From Arenicella xantha (GTDB lineage: Bacteria; Pseudomonadota; Gammaproteobacteria; Arenicellales; Arenicellaceae): 64,000 nucleotides of DNA. The notes under the pieces were generated by a model, which was not told the origin of the DNA, made no database searches, and saw nothing but the letters and a program-made list of their open reading frames with translations. This document shows positions 16,106-25,654 of the stretch, in pieces. Made by a program: the position numbers and the translations under genes. The stretch covers positions 1,273,457 to 1,337,456 of the forward strand of contig NZ_QNRT01000001.1 of NCBI RefSeq assembly GCF_003315245.1, written 5' to 3'. The stretch's first letter is position 1. The number at the start of each line of letters is the position of its first letter.

Positions 16106-19100
16106 ATGAAAACACGATTTTCTAAATCGATGCTTACCGCACCTGACTCTACCCAGACTTCTCGCCTACCAAAGGCTCGAAAGTTAGCTATCTGTACGCT
16201 TAGCAGCGTTTTGATTGCTGTGTCTGGTATGACAACAGCTAGTGCACAAAACCTAACCGTTGCCGATAAGCAGCCAACTCAAAGCGTCTTGATTCCCCAC
16301 AACATGCCGGGCAATACCTATATTGTGCAGCTATCCGAGCCTTCGGTTGCAAGCTACGATGGCGGAATACAAGGTTTCGCGGCAACCAGCGCCAAAGCAA
16401 CGAATAGCAGTAAGCTACAAACCAAGTCCCCAGCGGCGCGGCAGTACACCAACCATCTACGTAAAACACAGTCTACGGCACTTGCCAACGCATCCAGCCA
16501 ACTAGGCCGACCATTAACACCAAAGTTTGAGTATCAGCACGCTATTAACGGCTTTGCCGTTGATTTGTCAGATTCTGAAGCTCAAGCTCTGGCTAAGATG
16601 CCCGGCGTAAAAAGTGTTCAACGTGAGCGCTTAGAGTACACACTTACCGATACCGGTCCGCAGTGGATCGATGCGCCAAAACTGTGGAACAACGGTAGCC
16701 GCTCTAGTCAAGGTGAAGGCATGGTTGTCGCCATTCTTGACTCTGGGATCAACAGCGACCACCCATCTTTCGCTGATGTTGGTGGCGACGGCTATAACCA
16801 CGAGAACCCGCTTGGAAGTGGAAACTATTTGCCAGGCAGTTACTGCGACACCGTCGACCCAGCATTCTGTAATGATAAACTGATCGGTGCTTGGGACTTC
16901 ATTGACCTTGACGGAACAATACCCGAAGATGATGACGGCCACGGTAGTCACACGGCATCAACCACCGCGGGTAACGTAATTGTAGGTGCGACCGCTGAAG
17001 CTCCTACTACCATCATTCAAGCCAATGTTTCGGGCGTGGCGCCACATGCGAATATTATCGCGTATGACGTATGTCAACGGACTTGCCCTGGTTCCGCACT
17101 AGTGGCTGCCATCAACCAAGTAATTATCGATGCCGGCAACCTTCCAAACGGAATCGCGGCATTAAATTACTCTATCTCCGGCGGTACTGATCCTTACAAT
17201 GATGCGGTCGAACTCGGCTTTCTTGCTGCCGTAGAAGCCGGTATCTATGTATCAGCATCTGGCGGCAACTCAGGTCCTACAGCCGGCACTGTCGCGCATT
17301 TAGGCCCATGGGTTTCGACCACTGCCGCATCAACTCATGATCGTAGTCTAGATAGCTCACTTACTGGGCTTACAAGCTCTGGTGGCGGTTTAGCAAATAT
17401 CGACGGAGCTAGCTTTACTTCTGGCTATGGACCCGCGCCGATCGTTAATTCAGCTGATTATGAAGACCAGTTCCCTGGCGCAACACTGTGCGGTATCGGT
17501 GAATCTGGTGAAGGCAACACCTCGCCATTTCCTCCCGGCACTTTTAACGGCGAAATCGTCGCTTGTACCCGTGGTGCTTATGGCCGAGTCGAGAAAGGTC
17601 AAAACGTGCTATTTGGCGGAGCTGGTGGCTATATCTTAATGGATAACGGCGCTGGACTTGTGGCTGACCCTCATGCACTACCAGCTGTTCATATTTCAGC
17701 AGCCGATGGCGCTACGTTAGCGACATGGTTAGCTGACAATAAGGACAACAATCCAATGGGGTCGATAGCGGACTTTTCGGTGTCTTATGCAGACGTCAAT
17801 GGTGATGTTATGGGCGGATTTAGTTCTCGTGGACCGAACAATGCTTTTAGTGTTTTAAAGCCTGATGTCACCGCACCCGGTGTCTCCATTTTGGCAGCAC
17901 TTAGCAATAGCGACTCGCCACCGGAATACGGCTTCCTCAGTGGCACATCAATGTCGAGCCCACACAACGCTGGTGCTGGTGCACTACTGACTGCGGCACG
18001 CCCAGATTGGACGCCTATTGAGATTAAGTCAGCGCTGATGCTGACCGCTAAAACCGAAAACACCTACAAAGAAGATGGTGTAACGCCAACTGACCCCTTT
18101 GATCTTGGTGCCGGACGTATTCAACTTGGTGAAGCCGATCTTTCCGGCCTTATTATGAGTGAGACTATTGCCAATTTTGAAGCGGCTAACCCAGCCTTAG
18201 GTGGTGACCCCAAAACCTTGAACTTGGCCAGCGTAATGGATGGCAATTGCGTCGGTACTTGTTCATGGACGCGAACCGTGACCAATGCGCTTGACCGCAC
18301 AGGTTACTGGAACGTAACCGCAACCGGTGAAGGCTTTGATGCAGACGTATCGATTACACCAAGATCGCGTAGTCGAGATTACAACTTGAAGCTTGCCCCA
18401 GGCCAAAGTGGAACGATCACCGTAACAGCGGAAAACTACACTTCTGATATCGGCTGGCAGTTCGGCGTAATTGAATTGGAATCCAAAAGCGCACGATCAG
18501 GGCATGGCTACGGGCATGACCGTCGTGGTGGAAACCGACATCGAAAGAGTGGGCCGGATTTAAGTATGCCTATGGCTGTCAACGCATCGAAAAGCACCGA
18601 CGCTGCGCTGTTTAATAAAACAGTTGATTCAGCGACAGCTTCTCGCGGTGATATTCTAACCTATGAGATAACGGTACAAAATGGTCAACTTATTGACGAA
18701 ATCACCGTAGCGGATAAGCTTCCTAAAGGTACTAAATTCGTTCGTGGTTCTGAAAATGAAGTGATAGTGGCGGGTTCTACCACCACACCGTTAAGCTATA
18801 ATTCACGCAACAAAACAGTCACTTGGACTGGTGAGTTAGAACCTGGCGCACTGCAAATTGTCAACACGCCAACATCGTCGCCATTCGGCTTTTTACCACT
18901 TAGTAATCTTGGTATCACACCGTTAACCGGTGACTGTAACGGGTCTTGTGATGAAGGTGGGTTCTATTTTACCGAACTTGATCCTTATTCATATAATGGA
19001 CAAAGCAACACTGAAATTCTTATTTCAGTAAACGGTACCGTTGAAGCGGGATCAGCCAGCCTAGATTTTTCCAACTACATTAACACTGAGTTACCCGATG

Positions 19101-19627
19101 GCGTTGAGCCGAATAACATTCTTGCACCGTTTTGGACTGACTTAAATTTAAGCGCTGGTGGAGAAATGTATTTTGCGACACTAAATGCTGGTCCAGGATT
19201 TGTTTGGCATGTCGTTGAATGGTCAAATGTTCCAATCTGGTCAGCAACCCCTGGTCCAGGCGTTCCAACCGTCAGTATGCAAGTGTGGATGGGCGTTGAT
19301 AATTCAGCGGTTGAAGGTGACATCCATTACGTTTACGGTCCAATCGGAAGTCCTATCGATTTTGCGACTGTTGGCGCTGAAGATGCAGCAGGTACTACCG
19401 GTACCAACTACTTCTTTGATGGTGTCGGCACTATGCCAGCCGCAGGAGATGAGCTGTTAATATCCTCGGTTCCAGGCGGATCAGCCACACTGAGCTTCCA
19501 AGTTGAAGCAAAGTGTCGTAACAGCCGTCGCCATGGCAAGCTGCTGATAAACCAAGCTAACTTGAGCAGTGGGGACACCAGTGAACAAGCTATAGCAGTC
19601 ACTGAATGTAGTCACCGTCACCGCTAG
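16106..19627 (+). CDS. Secreted multidomain subtilisin-like (S8) serine protease
   Basis: A 1173-residue protein. A long signal region (to about residue 48) is followed by an I9-type inhibitor propeptide (NTYIVQLSEPSV to about 175). The catalytic domain has Asp212 (AILDSGIN), His279 (DGHGSHTAS) and Ser615 (SGTSMSSPH). A protease-associated domain is apparently inserted at about 430-560. After the catalytic domain come a beta-sandwich, a linker very rich in His and Arg (about 798-815), a DUF11-like repeat (DILTYEITVQNGQLIDEITV), and a module with PNNILAPFWTDLNLS. The C-terminus ends CSHRHR. The expected role is degradation of extracellular protein. It has an AGGAGA ribosome binding site and a strong terminator downstream. 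Confidence 0.9.
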   Translation: MKTRFSKSMLTAPDSTQTSRLPKARKLAICTLSSVLIAVSGMTTASAQNLTVADKQPTQSVLIPHNMPGNTYIVQLSEPSVASYDGGIQGFAATSAKATNSSKLQTKSPAARQYTNHLRKTQSTALANASSQLGRPLTPKFEYQHAINGFAVDLSDSEAQALAKMPGVKSVQRERLEYTLTDTGPQWIDAPKLWNNGSRSSQGEGMVVAILDSGINSDHPSFADVGGDGYNHENPLGSGNYLPGSYCDTVDPAFCNDKLIGAWDFIDLDGTIPEDDDGHGSHTASTTAGNVIVGATAEAPTTIIQANVSGVAPHANIIAYDVCQRTCPGSALVAAINQVIIDAGNLPNGIAALNYSISGGTDPYNDAVELGFLAAVEAGIYVSASGGNSGPTAGTVAHLGPWVSTTAASTHDRSLDSSLTGLTSSGGGLANIDGASFTSGYGPAPIVNSADYEDQFPGATLCGIGESGEGNTSPFPPGTFNGEIVACTRGAYGRVEKGQNVLFGGAGGYILMDNGAGLVADPHALPAVHISAADGATLATWLADNKDNNPMGSIADFSVSYADVNGDVMGGFSSRGPNNAFSVLKPDVTAPGVSILAALSNSDSPPEYGFLSGTSMSSPHNAGAGALLTAARPDWTPIEIKSALMLTAKTENTYKEDGVTPTDPFDLGAGRIQLGEADLSGLIMSETIANFEAANPALGGDPKTLNLASVMDGNCVGTCSWTRTVTNALDRTGYWNVTATGEGFDADVSITPRSRSRDYNLKLAPGQSGTITVTAENYTSDIGWQFGVIELESKSARSGHGYGHDRRGGNRHRKSGPDLSMPMAVNASKSTDAALFNKTVDSATASRGDILTYEITVQNGQLIDEITVADKLPKGTKFVRGSENEVIVAGSTTTPLSYNSRNKTVTWTGELEPGALQIVNTPTSSPFGFLPLSNLGITPLTGDCNGSCDEGGFYFTELDPYSYNGQSNTEILISVNGTVEAGSASLDFSNYINTELPDGVEPNNILAPFWTDLNLSAGGEMYFATLNAGPGFVWHVVEWSNVPIWSATPGPGVPTVSMQVWMGVDNSAVEGDIHYVYGPIGSPIDFATVGAEDAAGTTGTNYFFDGVGTMPAAGDELLISSVPGGSATLSFQVEAKCRNSRRHGKLLINQANLSSGDTSEQAIAVTECSHRHR

Positions 19628-19680
19628 CAATGTGATGCACACGCTGAACATTAGGCTTACTTAGCTAGTGACTTCAGGTT

Positions 19681-19715
19681 AAAGGGAGTAGAGAGCAATC
19701 TCTGCTCCCTTTTTT
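19681..19715 (+). terminator. Rho-independent terminator of the subtilase gene
   Basis: The stem GGGAG-T-AGAGA pairs with TCTCT-G-CTCCC through a four-base GCAA loop (one T-G wobble inside the stem) and is followed by six T residues. It lies about 55 bp after the subtilase stop codon. The run of A before the stem is short, so the strong direction is the plus strand. Confidence 0.9.
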
Positions 19716-19750
19716 ATGGTTGATCAGCTGTTAAGCACTGTCAAGGTGCT

Positions 19751-20203
19751 TTAAAAACGCCCACTTGCGCCCTCGGCTGGCGATTCAGCGCGTTCCTCAG
19801 AGCAGGAAAATGGTCGACCAAATTGGCTAGCATGATAGCTATATGATTCGCCCTGCGCCGACAATATGATTCGTACGCCGGGCACCAATGCTTGAGTATA
19901 AACGCGCCCCTCAGCAGGACAACCCAAGGCACCAGACCGCCAAGTGACTGCGGTAGCCTGAGTTACTGAAACTTGCTCGAGTTCAACCCCGAGACGCTCA
20001 GCCAGCTCAGCTCGTGCGAAATCGACTTGCTGTTGCTGCTTCATTTTTTCCTTCATAGTAGATTTTTGATCCGCGTCGACGTGCAATGGGGTCGGTTCGA
20101 GTTGCTTCCCTTTCACCGTAAATTTTGGAGCCACGCTCTCTGCCGCCATCGCGTTTAGGCAGAACTGAGAAACGGCCAAGCTTGCTATGATGATACATTT
20201 CAT
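19751..20203 (-). CDS. Small secreted protein of unknown function
   Basis: A 150-residue protein with a signal peptide (MKCIIIASLAVSQFCLNAMAAE). A Gln/Lys-rich helical segment (about 45-65) leads to a compact domain: GALGCPAEGRVYTQALVPGVRIIL and YSYHASQFGRPFSC. Two cysteines (GALGC and PFSC) could form a disulfide. I recall the GCP..G..YTQALVPG pattern from uncharacterised secreted proteins of other proteobacteria, but I know no function for it. The gene is convergent with the subtilase gene. It is divergent from the TPR lipoprotein gene at 20371, with a 167-bp gap between their starts. Confidence 0.65.
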   Translation of the reverse strand: MKCIIIASLAVSQFCLNAMAAESVAPKFTVKGKQLEPTPLHVDADQKSTMKEKMKQQQQVDFARAELAERLGVELEQVSVTQATAVTWRSGALGCPAEGRVYTQALVPGVRIILSAQGESYSYHASQFGRPFSCSEERAESPAEGASGRF

Positions 20204-20370
20204 ACCTACTTACCTCATTAGATTAGGTTATCTCGCTCTCATCCACTTGCCAAAATTGGCAAACGGTAATTCGATAATCCGATATCATCATTGTAACTTT
20301 CGGCGCGAAAAAAGAGATGTTTTAGTAATTTTTGCCTATATTTGGTAATGAAACAACAACGAGGTAATCA

Positions 20371-21615
20371 ATGATGTTAGGTCGACAAACGTTGAAATCC
20401 CTTGGGCTGCTAGGCTCTATAGCTAGCCTGTTAATAGTGTCCGGCTGTACGAGCATACCTAAGGCTCAGCCACAGCAAGCCTGGATGCAGGACGTAATAA
20501 ATTACCAATTTACCCTTGGTGCCGATCATCAGGACTCGATCGAGCGCCTCTACCAAGTGACACCAGAAATGCGCGCCACCGTCGTCAAACGGTTTGGCCA
20601 CCTACCGGGCTCACGTGCAGTTCGCAAAATGGCAATGTGGTTGGTCGACGAACAAGGCAAAAAAATGGATTACGACGTGAACGCTAATTTTCGCCCAATC
20701 GAAACATTTTATAGAAATCGTGGTAATTGTTTAAGCTTTACATTATTGCTCGTTCAACTAGCTCATGAGTTAGATATAGACTTAAAGATAAATGAAGTCG
20801 ACCTGCCCAATATGTGGGGCGAAAACCAAGAAAGTGGCCTGGTTTTCTATCGCCATGTAAACGCCATCCATAAGTCTGATCGTTATACCCAAGTATTTGA
20901 CTTAGCACTTGAAGAATACGGCCCAGGCTACCCTCAGCGCTATATTTCTAAACGCGAAGCCGCAGCACTCTTGTTTAGCAATATCGGCATCCAACGAATG
21001 CTTGCCGAAGACTACCAAGTAGCTCAGCATTATTTGAAACTAGCCGTTTCACTGAGCCAAGAGAATTCTGATATGTGGATTAATTTAGCCGCCGGATATC
21101 GTCGCTCCGGCAATGACTATTTAGCAGAGAAAAGCTATCTACATGCCCAAAAATTAAACGATAAAGATAGCTTAGCAGCAAGTAATTTGGAGCGTTTGTA
21201 TCGCTCACAAGGGCGTGCATTGCTCGCTGATCGATATAAAAAACTGGCACATCGCGCACGCCAAAAGAACCCCTATTTGCACTTTCATAAAGCACAGACA
21301 GCATTTAAGTCAAAGCACTTTGCCGACGCCAAAAGAGCCATCAAGCGCGCGATCAAACTGTATGATCGAGATCCACAATTTTATGAGTTGAGTAGCCGAA
21401 TCCATCAAGTCGAAAATGACTACGTAACAGCCATAAAGAACCTAGAAACCGCACACAACATCTCACAATCAGCCGCAGAACGTGGTCGCTATGCTAGTAA
21501 AGTTGATTTGGTGATCGCTCGAGCAAAACAGCAAGCGGCCAATAACCAAGCTTCACGAGCTAATAAAAACGCCGACGCTATGCTGCTGCAAAGGAAGCTT
21601 AGGGAGCTGTTTTAA
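20371..21615 (+). CDS. Lipoprotein with transglutaminase-like segment and TPR repeats
   Basis: A 414-residue protein with a lipoprotein signal ending in IVSGC, so Cys26 or so should be lipidated. The first half has RNRGNCLSFTLLLVQLAHEL (about 116-135), where the GNCxS context resembles the nucleophile region of bacterial transglutaminase-like proteins. From about residue 205 it consists of TPR-like helical pairs (for example YLKLAVSLSQENSDMWINLAAGYRRSG and YLHAQKLNDKDSLAASNLERLYRSQG). The role is unknown; envelope-located protein binding is likely. A GAGG ribosome binding site lies before two consecutive ATG codons. Its 3' end overlaps the convergent MBL gene by four bases. Confidence 0.75.
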   Translation: MMLGRQTLKSLGLLGSIASLLIVSGCTSIPKAQPQQAWMQDVINYQFTLGADHQDSIERLYQVTPEMRATVVKRFGHLPGSRAVRKMAMWLVDEQGKKMDYDVNANFRPIETFYRNRGNCLSFTLLLVQLAHELDIDLKINEVDLPNMWGENQESGLVFYRHVNAIHKSDRYTQVFDLALEEYGPGYPQRYISKREAAALLFSNIGIQRMLAEDYQVAQHYLKLAVSLSQENSDMWINLAAGYRRSGNDYLAEKSYLHAQKLNDKDSLAASNLERLYRSQGRALLADRYKKLAHRARQKNPYLHFHKAQTAFKSKHFADAKRAIKRAIKLYDRDPQFYELSSRIHQVENDYVTAIKNLETAHNISQSAAERGRYASKVDLVIARAKQQAANNQASRANKNADAMLLQRKLRELF

Positions 21616-22682
21616 TGTCTTTCCGCGTACAGTGCCACGCCTTGCTGGTTCAGCTGCATCGCTATTTCATTGCGATGTAGCAAGAAGTTTAAATGCGCTA
21701 AGGTTTCACCGGTAGCCAACAGTGTGTCAACCTGGCTAAGTTTACGATTAAACAGCACAGACCGTGCTTGAATCGCCGAAATAGGCGCTTGCACCGCTAG
21801 CCTTAACTCATTCAACTGTTCATGATGATCGTCAATCAGGTGCTGCATGCGCTGAGCTATGCCATAAAATGGTTCCTGATGAGACGGCAATATCAAGGTG
21901 TCGTTGGGAATTGAGTCTCGCAGTTTTTCACAGGAAGTAATCCAATCACCAAGGGGGTCCGCATGGCGATTCGCTGGGTAAACACTCACGTTAGATGAAA
22001 TTCGCGGTATAGCCTGGTCGCCCGAAATCATGACACCTAGCTCTGCACAGTAAAGACAAGAGTGTTCTGGTGAATGCCCATTCCCAGTCACTACTTGCCA
22101 GCTCCGATCTCGAATAAGTACGGCATCGGCCTCTTGAATAAAAACACACTGTTCTGGCTGAACACGGTCGCTCTTGGGTTTCTCCTCACTTAGAAAGAAT
22201 GGTAAAAACCGTTCAACCACATCTTGCTCGTAGCCCAGCTCTTGAAGGTAATCGTTGACCATACTTGCCACCTGACTTTGGTCGCGGGTATGAATACTAT
22301 GGTAGAGCTCGAATTCACCCTTAGAGATCAAAATTGGACAGTCACAACGTGCCGCTAACCAAGCTGCTAAACCGATATGATCCGGATGAAAGTGCGTGAC
22401 AATAACCCGTTTTACATCATTGGGCGCAAGCATAGTATCAAACACTTGATCCCAAACCGATTTACACAAATCTGAATCGTAACCCGAATCAACTATGGTC
22501 CAACCATCATGCTCCTTTAGCAACCAAAGATTGATATGGTCGAGCGCAATTGGCAGCGGCATGCGCAACCAAAACACGCCATCAGCAACCTCAAATGGAA
22601 CGCCCGGCTCAGGGCTCCAACCACGCTTAAAAGGGTAGTCTAATGGCTCTGTCGGTCTAGTATTTCGCGAATTGTGTGTCAA
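21612..22682 (-). CDS. MBL-fold metallohydrolase
   Basis: The 356-residue protein has the metallo-beta-lactamase zinc motif THFHPDHIGLAAWL (HxHxDH, about 100-105), a later GNGHSPEHSCLY with the third metal-site His, and ISGDQAIP with the bridging Asp. A C-terminal helical region resembles the winged segment of LACTB2/GloB-like hydrolases. Such enzymes hydrolyse thioesters, lactones or phosphodiesters; no closer call is possible. There is no signal peptide. It converges with the TPR lipoprotein gene and is divergent from cysI, with a 229-bp gap. Confidence 0.85.
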   Translation of the reverse strand: MTHNSRNTRPTEPLDYPFKRGWSPEPGVPFEVADGVFWLRMPLPIALDHINLWLLKEHDGWTIVDSGYDSDLCKSVWDQVFDTMLAPNDVKRVIVTHFHPDHIGLAAWLAARCDCPILISKGEFELYHSIHTRDQSQVASMVNDYLQELGYEQDVVERFLPFFLSEEKPKSDRVQPEQCVFIQEADAVLIRDRSWQVVTGNGHSPEHSCLYCAELGVMISGDQAIPRISSNVSVYPANRHADPLGDWITSCEKLRDSIPNDTLILPSHQEPFYGIAQRMQHLIDDHHEQLNELRLAVQAPISAIQARSVLFNRKLSQVDTLLATGETLAHLNFLLHRNEIAMQLNQQGVALYAERH

Positions 22683-22911
22683 AATAACGGCCTGATAATT
22701 AGTGCTGTTGTTCAGTATAAGGACACATTCTTAGTCGGTCTGTGACACTCGCGCTCGAAAAATCGGCATTTTCTATCGCTCGATTAGTACGATTTTCTTA
22801 TATAAATATAAATGCTTATTACTTTTTTTTCTAAGACTGCGGCGCTATAGTCGCGAGTCACAGGGGCGATTTCGATTACCCAAATTTGATTAAGGCCGTC
22901 AGGTTTATTTT

Positions 22912-24570
22912 ATGTATCAGTACGACTCCATTGACAAAACCATTGTTGCGGAACGCGTTGAGCAATTTCGCGACCAGGTTAAGCGTCACCTAGCGGGCGA
23001 GTTAAGCGCGTCTGACTTACAACCACTGCGATTGCGCAATGGCTTGTATATGCAGATTCACGCTCACATGTTGCGTGTCTCTATTCCATATGGATTGCTA
23101 AGTGCCCAACAAATGCGCACCTTGGCACATGTAGCGCGCAAATATGACCGCGGCTACGGGCATTTTACTACACGGCAAAATATTCAATTTAACTGGCCTG
23201 CGCTGGCCGACGTGCCAGACATTTTGGAAGATTTGTCGAAAGTCGAAATGCACTCGATACAGACTAGCGGCAACTGCATCCGCAATATTTCATCTGATCA
23301 TTACGCCGGCGTCGCGACCGATGAAATCATCGATCCTCGTCCTTATTGTGAGATTATTCGGCAGTGGTCGACGTTACACCCAGAATTCTACTGGTTGCCC
23401 CGCAAATTCAAGATCGCCGTGACTGGCGCGACCACCGACCGCGCGGCTGTGCAGTTTCATGATATTGGTCTAGAAGTGGTCGAGCATGCGACCCAAGGCA
23501 TTGGTTTTCGCGTGTATGTAGGTGGCGGCTTAGGTCGAACGCCGGTGATTGGCAAAGTCATTAAAGAATTTCTGCCCCGCGCGGATATCCTTTCGTACTG
23601 CGAAGCCGTTCTGCGTGTTTATAATTTACACGGTCGTCGCGACAACAAGTTCAAAGCACGCATCAAAATTTTGGTTAACGCGCTAGGTATTGATGAATTC
23701 CGCGATCAAGTAGAGGCCGATTGGGCGCATTTTAAAGATGGTGAACTAAAACTACACGACACCGACTTCGAAACCATGCAGGGATTTTTCCCGCCACCGA
23801 ATTATGTTGAACTCGATGACGGTGATACGCGAGTTGAAAAATGGCGTCAGTTAGACAGCCGTTTCAAAGCATGGTACGACAACAATACTGCCGCACATCG
23901 GCAAGCTGGCTATCGCATTGTTAATGTCTCGTTGAAAGAACACGGCGTCGCACCAGGTGATGCCACTGATGCGCAAATGGACGCATTAGCTGATATCGCC
24001 GAGCAATTCAGCTTTGGCGAAATTCGCGTAACACACGAACAAAACCTAGTATTGGCCGACGTCGAAGAACGCCAACTACTCGATATATGGAAGGCACTAG
24101 ACGCAGTGAGATTGGCCACACCAAATATCGGTTCGGTTAACGATATGATTTGTTGTCCTGGGCTAGACTTTTGCTCACTTGCAAACGCTAGCTCAATCTC
24201 TATTGCCAAGCAAATTAATGAGAAGTTCAACGACTTCCAAGCGCTCTATGATATTGGCGAAGTAAAACTCAAGATGTCTGGTTGCATGAACGCTTGCGGT
24301 CATCATCATGTTGGACATATTGGTATTCTTGGCGTCGACAAAAAAGGCGAAGAGTGGTATCAGCTCACGGTAGGCGGCGATGCGTCAAATCAAGCTGCGT
24401 TGGGCGCTCGCTTAGGCCCAGCGATTGCTAAGGATAAAGTCAGCGATGCAATTGACGATATATTGAGCGTGTATCGCGAGCAACGTGACGAAGGAGAACG
24501 CTTGCTTGATACCTTCCGTCGCGTCGGGGTCGATCCGTTCAAAGACAGAGTCTACGCGGAGGAAGCGTAA
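22912..24570 (+). CDS. cysI: Ferredoxin-type sulfite/nitrite reductase hemoprotein
   Basis: A 552-residue siroheme/4Fe-4S reductase, the same length as the Pseudomonas-type CysI. It has two nitrite/sulfite-reductase repeats (first LRLRNGLYMQ to GNCIRN; second from about 340). The cluster ligands are Cys415, Cys421, Cys458 and Cys462, in CCPGLDFC and SGCMNAC. The enzyme reduces sulfite to sulfide for cysteine synthesis in the cytoplasm. The next gene, a DUF934 protein, overlaps its stop by one base, an arrangement known from pseudomonads. The upstream gap is AT-rich (TATAAATATAAATGC near 22800), as CysB-controlled promoters often are; that regulation is inference. Confidence 0.88.
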   Translation: MYQYDSIDKTIVAERVEQFRDQVKRHLAGELSASDLQPLRLRNGLYMQIHAHMLRVSIPYGLLSAQQMRTLAHVARKYDRGYGHFTTRQNIQFNWPALADVPDILEDLSKVEMHSIQTSGNCIRNISSDHYAGVATDEIIDPRPYCEIIRQWSTLHPEFYWLPRKFKIAVTGATTDRAAVQFHDIGLEVVEHATQGIGFRVYVGGGLGRTPVIGKVIKEFLPRADILSYCEAVLRVYNLHGRRDNKFKARIKILVNALGIDEFRDQVEADWAHFKDGELKLHDTDFETMQGFFPPPNYVELDDGDTRVEKWRQLDSRFKAWYDNNTAAHRQAGYRIVNVSLKEHGVAPGDATDAQMDALADIAEQFSFGEIRVTHEQNLVLADVEERQLLDIWKALDAVRLATPNIGSVNDMICCPGLDFCSLANASSISIAKQINEKFNDFQALYDIGEVKLKMSGCMNACGHHHVGHIGILGVDKKGEEWYQLTVGGDASNQAALGARLGPAIAKDKVSDAIDDILSVYREQRDEGERLLDTFRRVGVDPFKDRVYAEEA

Positions 24571-25148
24571 TGGTAGCAAATCGCAGTATTAAAGCACGCC
24601 CGAAGGCTACGCCAGATCGAATACAAGAAAACATTCAAACCGCTCAGGCGATACTCGATCATGCCATTGTCGATAACGATTTACTGCATATTGCTGAAAC
24701 CGAGGAGTTAACGATAGGTGACTTACCCGAGGGCAATATTAGCGTTCCACTCAACCTTTGGCTTGAGAATAAAGACGATCTAAAACGCCGCTCAGGAGTA
24801 CTCGCGGTGCAGATTGCTGCCGACGAAGATCCAGCCGACTTGATCGATGACTTAGCGGATATCAGCATGATCGTGCTGCCGTTTGTTAGCCACGTTGATG
24901 GTCGCTCCTACACGCACGCATCGACCTTACGCAAACGCTATAACTATACTGGTGAGATACGCGCTATCGGCGATGTTAAATTTGATCAGCTGGGCTTCTT
25001 GACTCGGGTTGGTTGTAATGCATTTGAATTACCAGAGAGCGAGAACCTCTCTACCGCTTTACGAGCATTTTCAGAGTTCAGTGAGGTTTATCAACCGTCT
25101 GCGGACCAGTCACGCTTAATTTTTTCACGACGTCGCGCCATTCACTGA
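24570..25148 (+). CDS. DUF934 protein linked to sulfite reductase
   Basis: A 192-residue cytoplasmic protein with the DUF934 pattern: NISVPLNLWLENKDDL in the middle, then LADISMIVLPFVSHVDGRSYTHASTLRKRY and IGDVKFDQLGFLTRVGCNAFEL. DUF934 genes commonly follow ferredoxin-type sulfite reductases. They are thought to help electron delivery or assembly, but the exact role is not known. Start and cysI stop overlap as TAATG, so the two proteins are probably made in coupled amounts. Confidence 0.82.
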   Translation: MVANRSIKARPKATPDRIQENIQTAQAILDHAIVDNDLLHIAETEELTIGDLPEGNISVPLNLWLENKDDLKRRSGVLAVQIAADEDPADLIDDLADISMIVLPFVSHVDGRSYTHASTLRKRYNYTGEIRAIGDVKFDQLGFLTRVGCNAFELPESENLSTALRAFSEFSEVYQPSADQSRLIFSRRRAIH

Positions 25149-25219
25149 TAAATAGTTGCTACTAAATTTAACTTAACTGAAGACTTGAAAGTCAATCTAA
25201 GCGCCTGCACATATTAGTC

Positions 25220-25525
25220 ATGACACATATTACGTTTGTTAAAAAAATATTAGCCAACGGCGAGCTTTGCAAGAAATGCTTAGAAGTCTCTGACCGGCTA
25301 GAATCCGAAGGTTTAATCGACTCGATCAACCATATTGCGATCGCTGATGAACGTGATAATGATTCCGAAGGCGCACGACTCGCGAAGAAATATGAAGTCG
25401 CACGCGCGCCGTTTTTTCTAGTCGAGGATGCTGCTGGTCATGTCGAAGTATTTGATATTTATTTCAAATTTAAGAAATTCATGGCTGAACAAGGCATTGG
25501 CTCCACGTCAAAAGTAGCTTTGTAG
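25220..25525 (+). CDS. Thioredoxin/glutaredoxin-like CxxC protein
   Basis: A 101-residue protein with a redox motif CKKC at residues 17-20 and a later VARAPFFLVED, where the Pro resembles the cis-proline of thioredoxin folds. It follows the cysI-DUF934 pair on the same strand, with a 71-bp gap. The simplest inference is a small redox carrier for sulfur assimilation or for restoring cysteines of that system. There is no signal peptide. No clear ribosome binding site precedes the ATG. Confidence 0.7.
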   Translation: MTHITFVKKILANGELCKKCLEVSDRLESEGLIDSINHIAIADERDNDSEGARLAKKYEVARAPFFLVEDAAGHVEVFDIYFKFKKFMAEQGIGSTSKVAL

Positions 25526-25540
25526 CAGGCACCGGTAAGC

Positions 25541-25642
25541 ATGGATCCAAACTTATTACTTAAAATCGGAATCGTTGTATTCGTGTTTGCGTTACCGGTC
25601 TACATTGTCTATTTGGTAATCAAGTCAAATAAAACCAAATAG
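25541..25642 (+). CDS. 33-residue single-span membrane peptide
   Basis: An ATG 15 bp after the thioredoxin-like gene opens a 33-codon frame ending in TAG. The product is MDPNLLLK, then a 19-residue hydrophobic segment (IGIVVFVFALPVYIVYLVI), then the basic tail KSNKTK. That is a clean small membrane protein with the positive end inside. The initiation context (GGTAAGC) is weak. It sits at the end of the sulfite-reductase operon and stops just before the convergent SDR gene. It could be a genuine small protein or chance; conservation elsewhere would decide. Confidence 0.5.
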   Translation: MDPNLLLKIGIVVFVFALPVYIVYLVIKSNKTK

Positions 25643-25654
25643 ACTAAACCAGTT

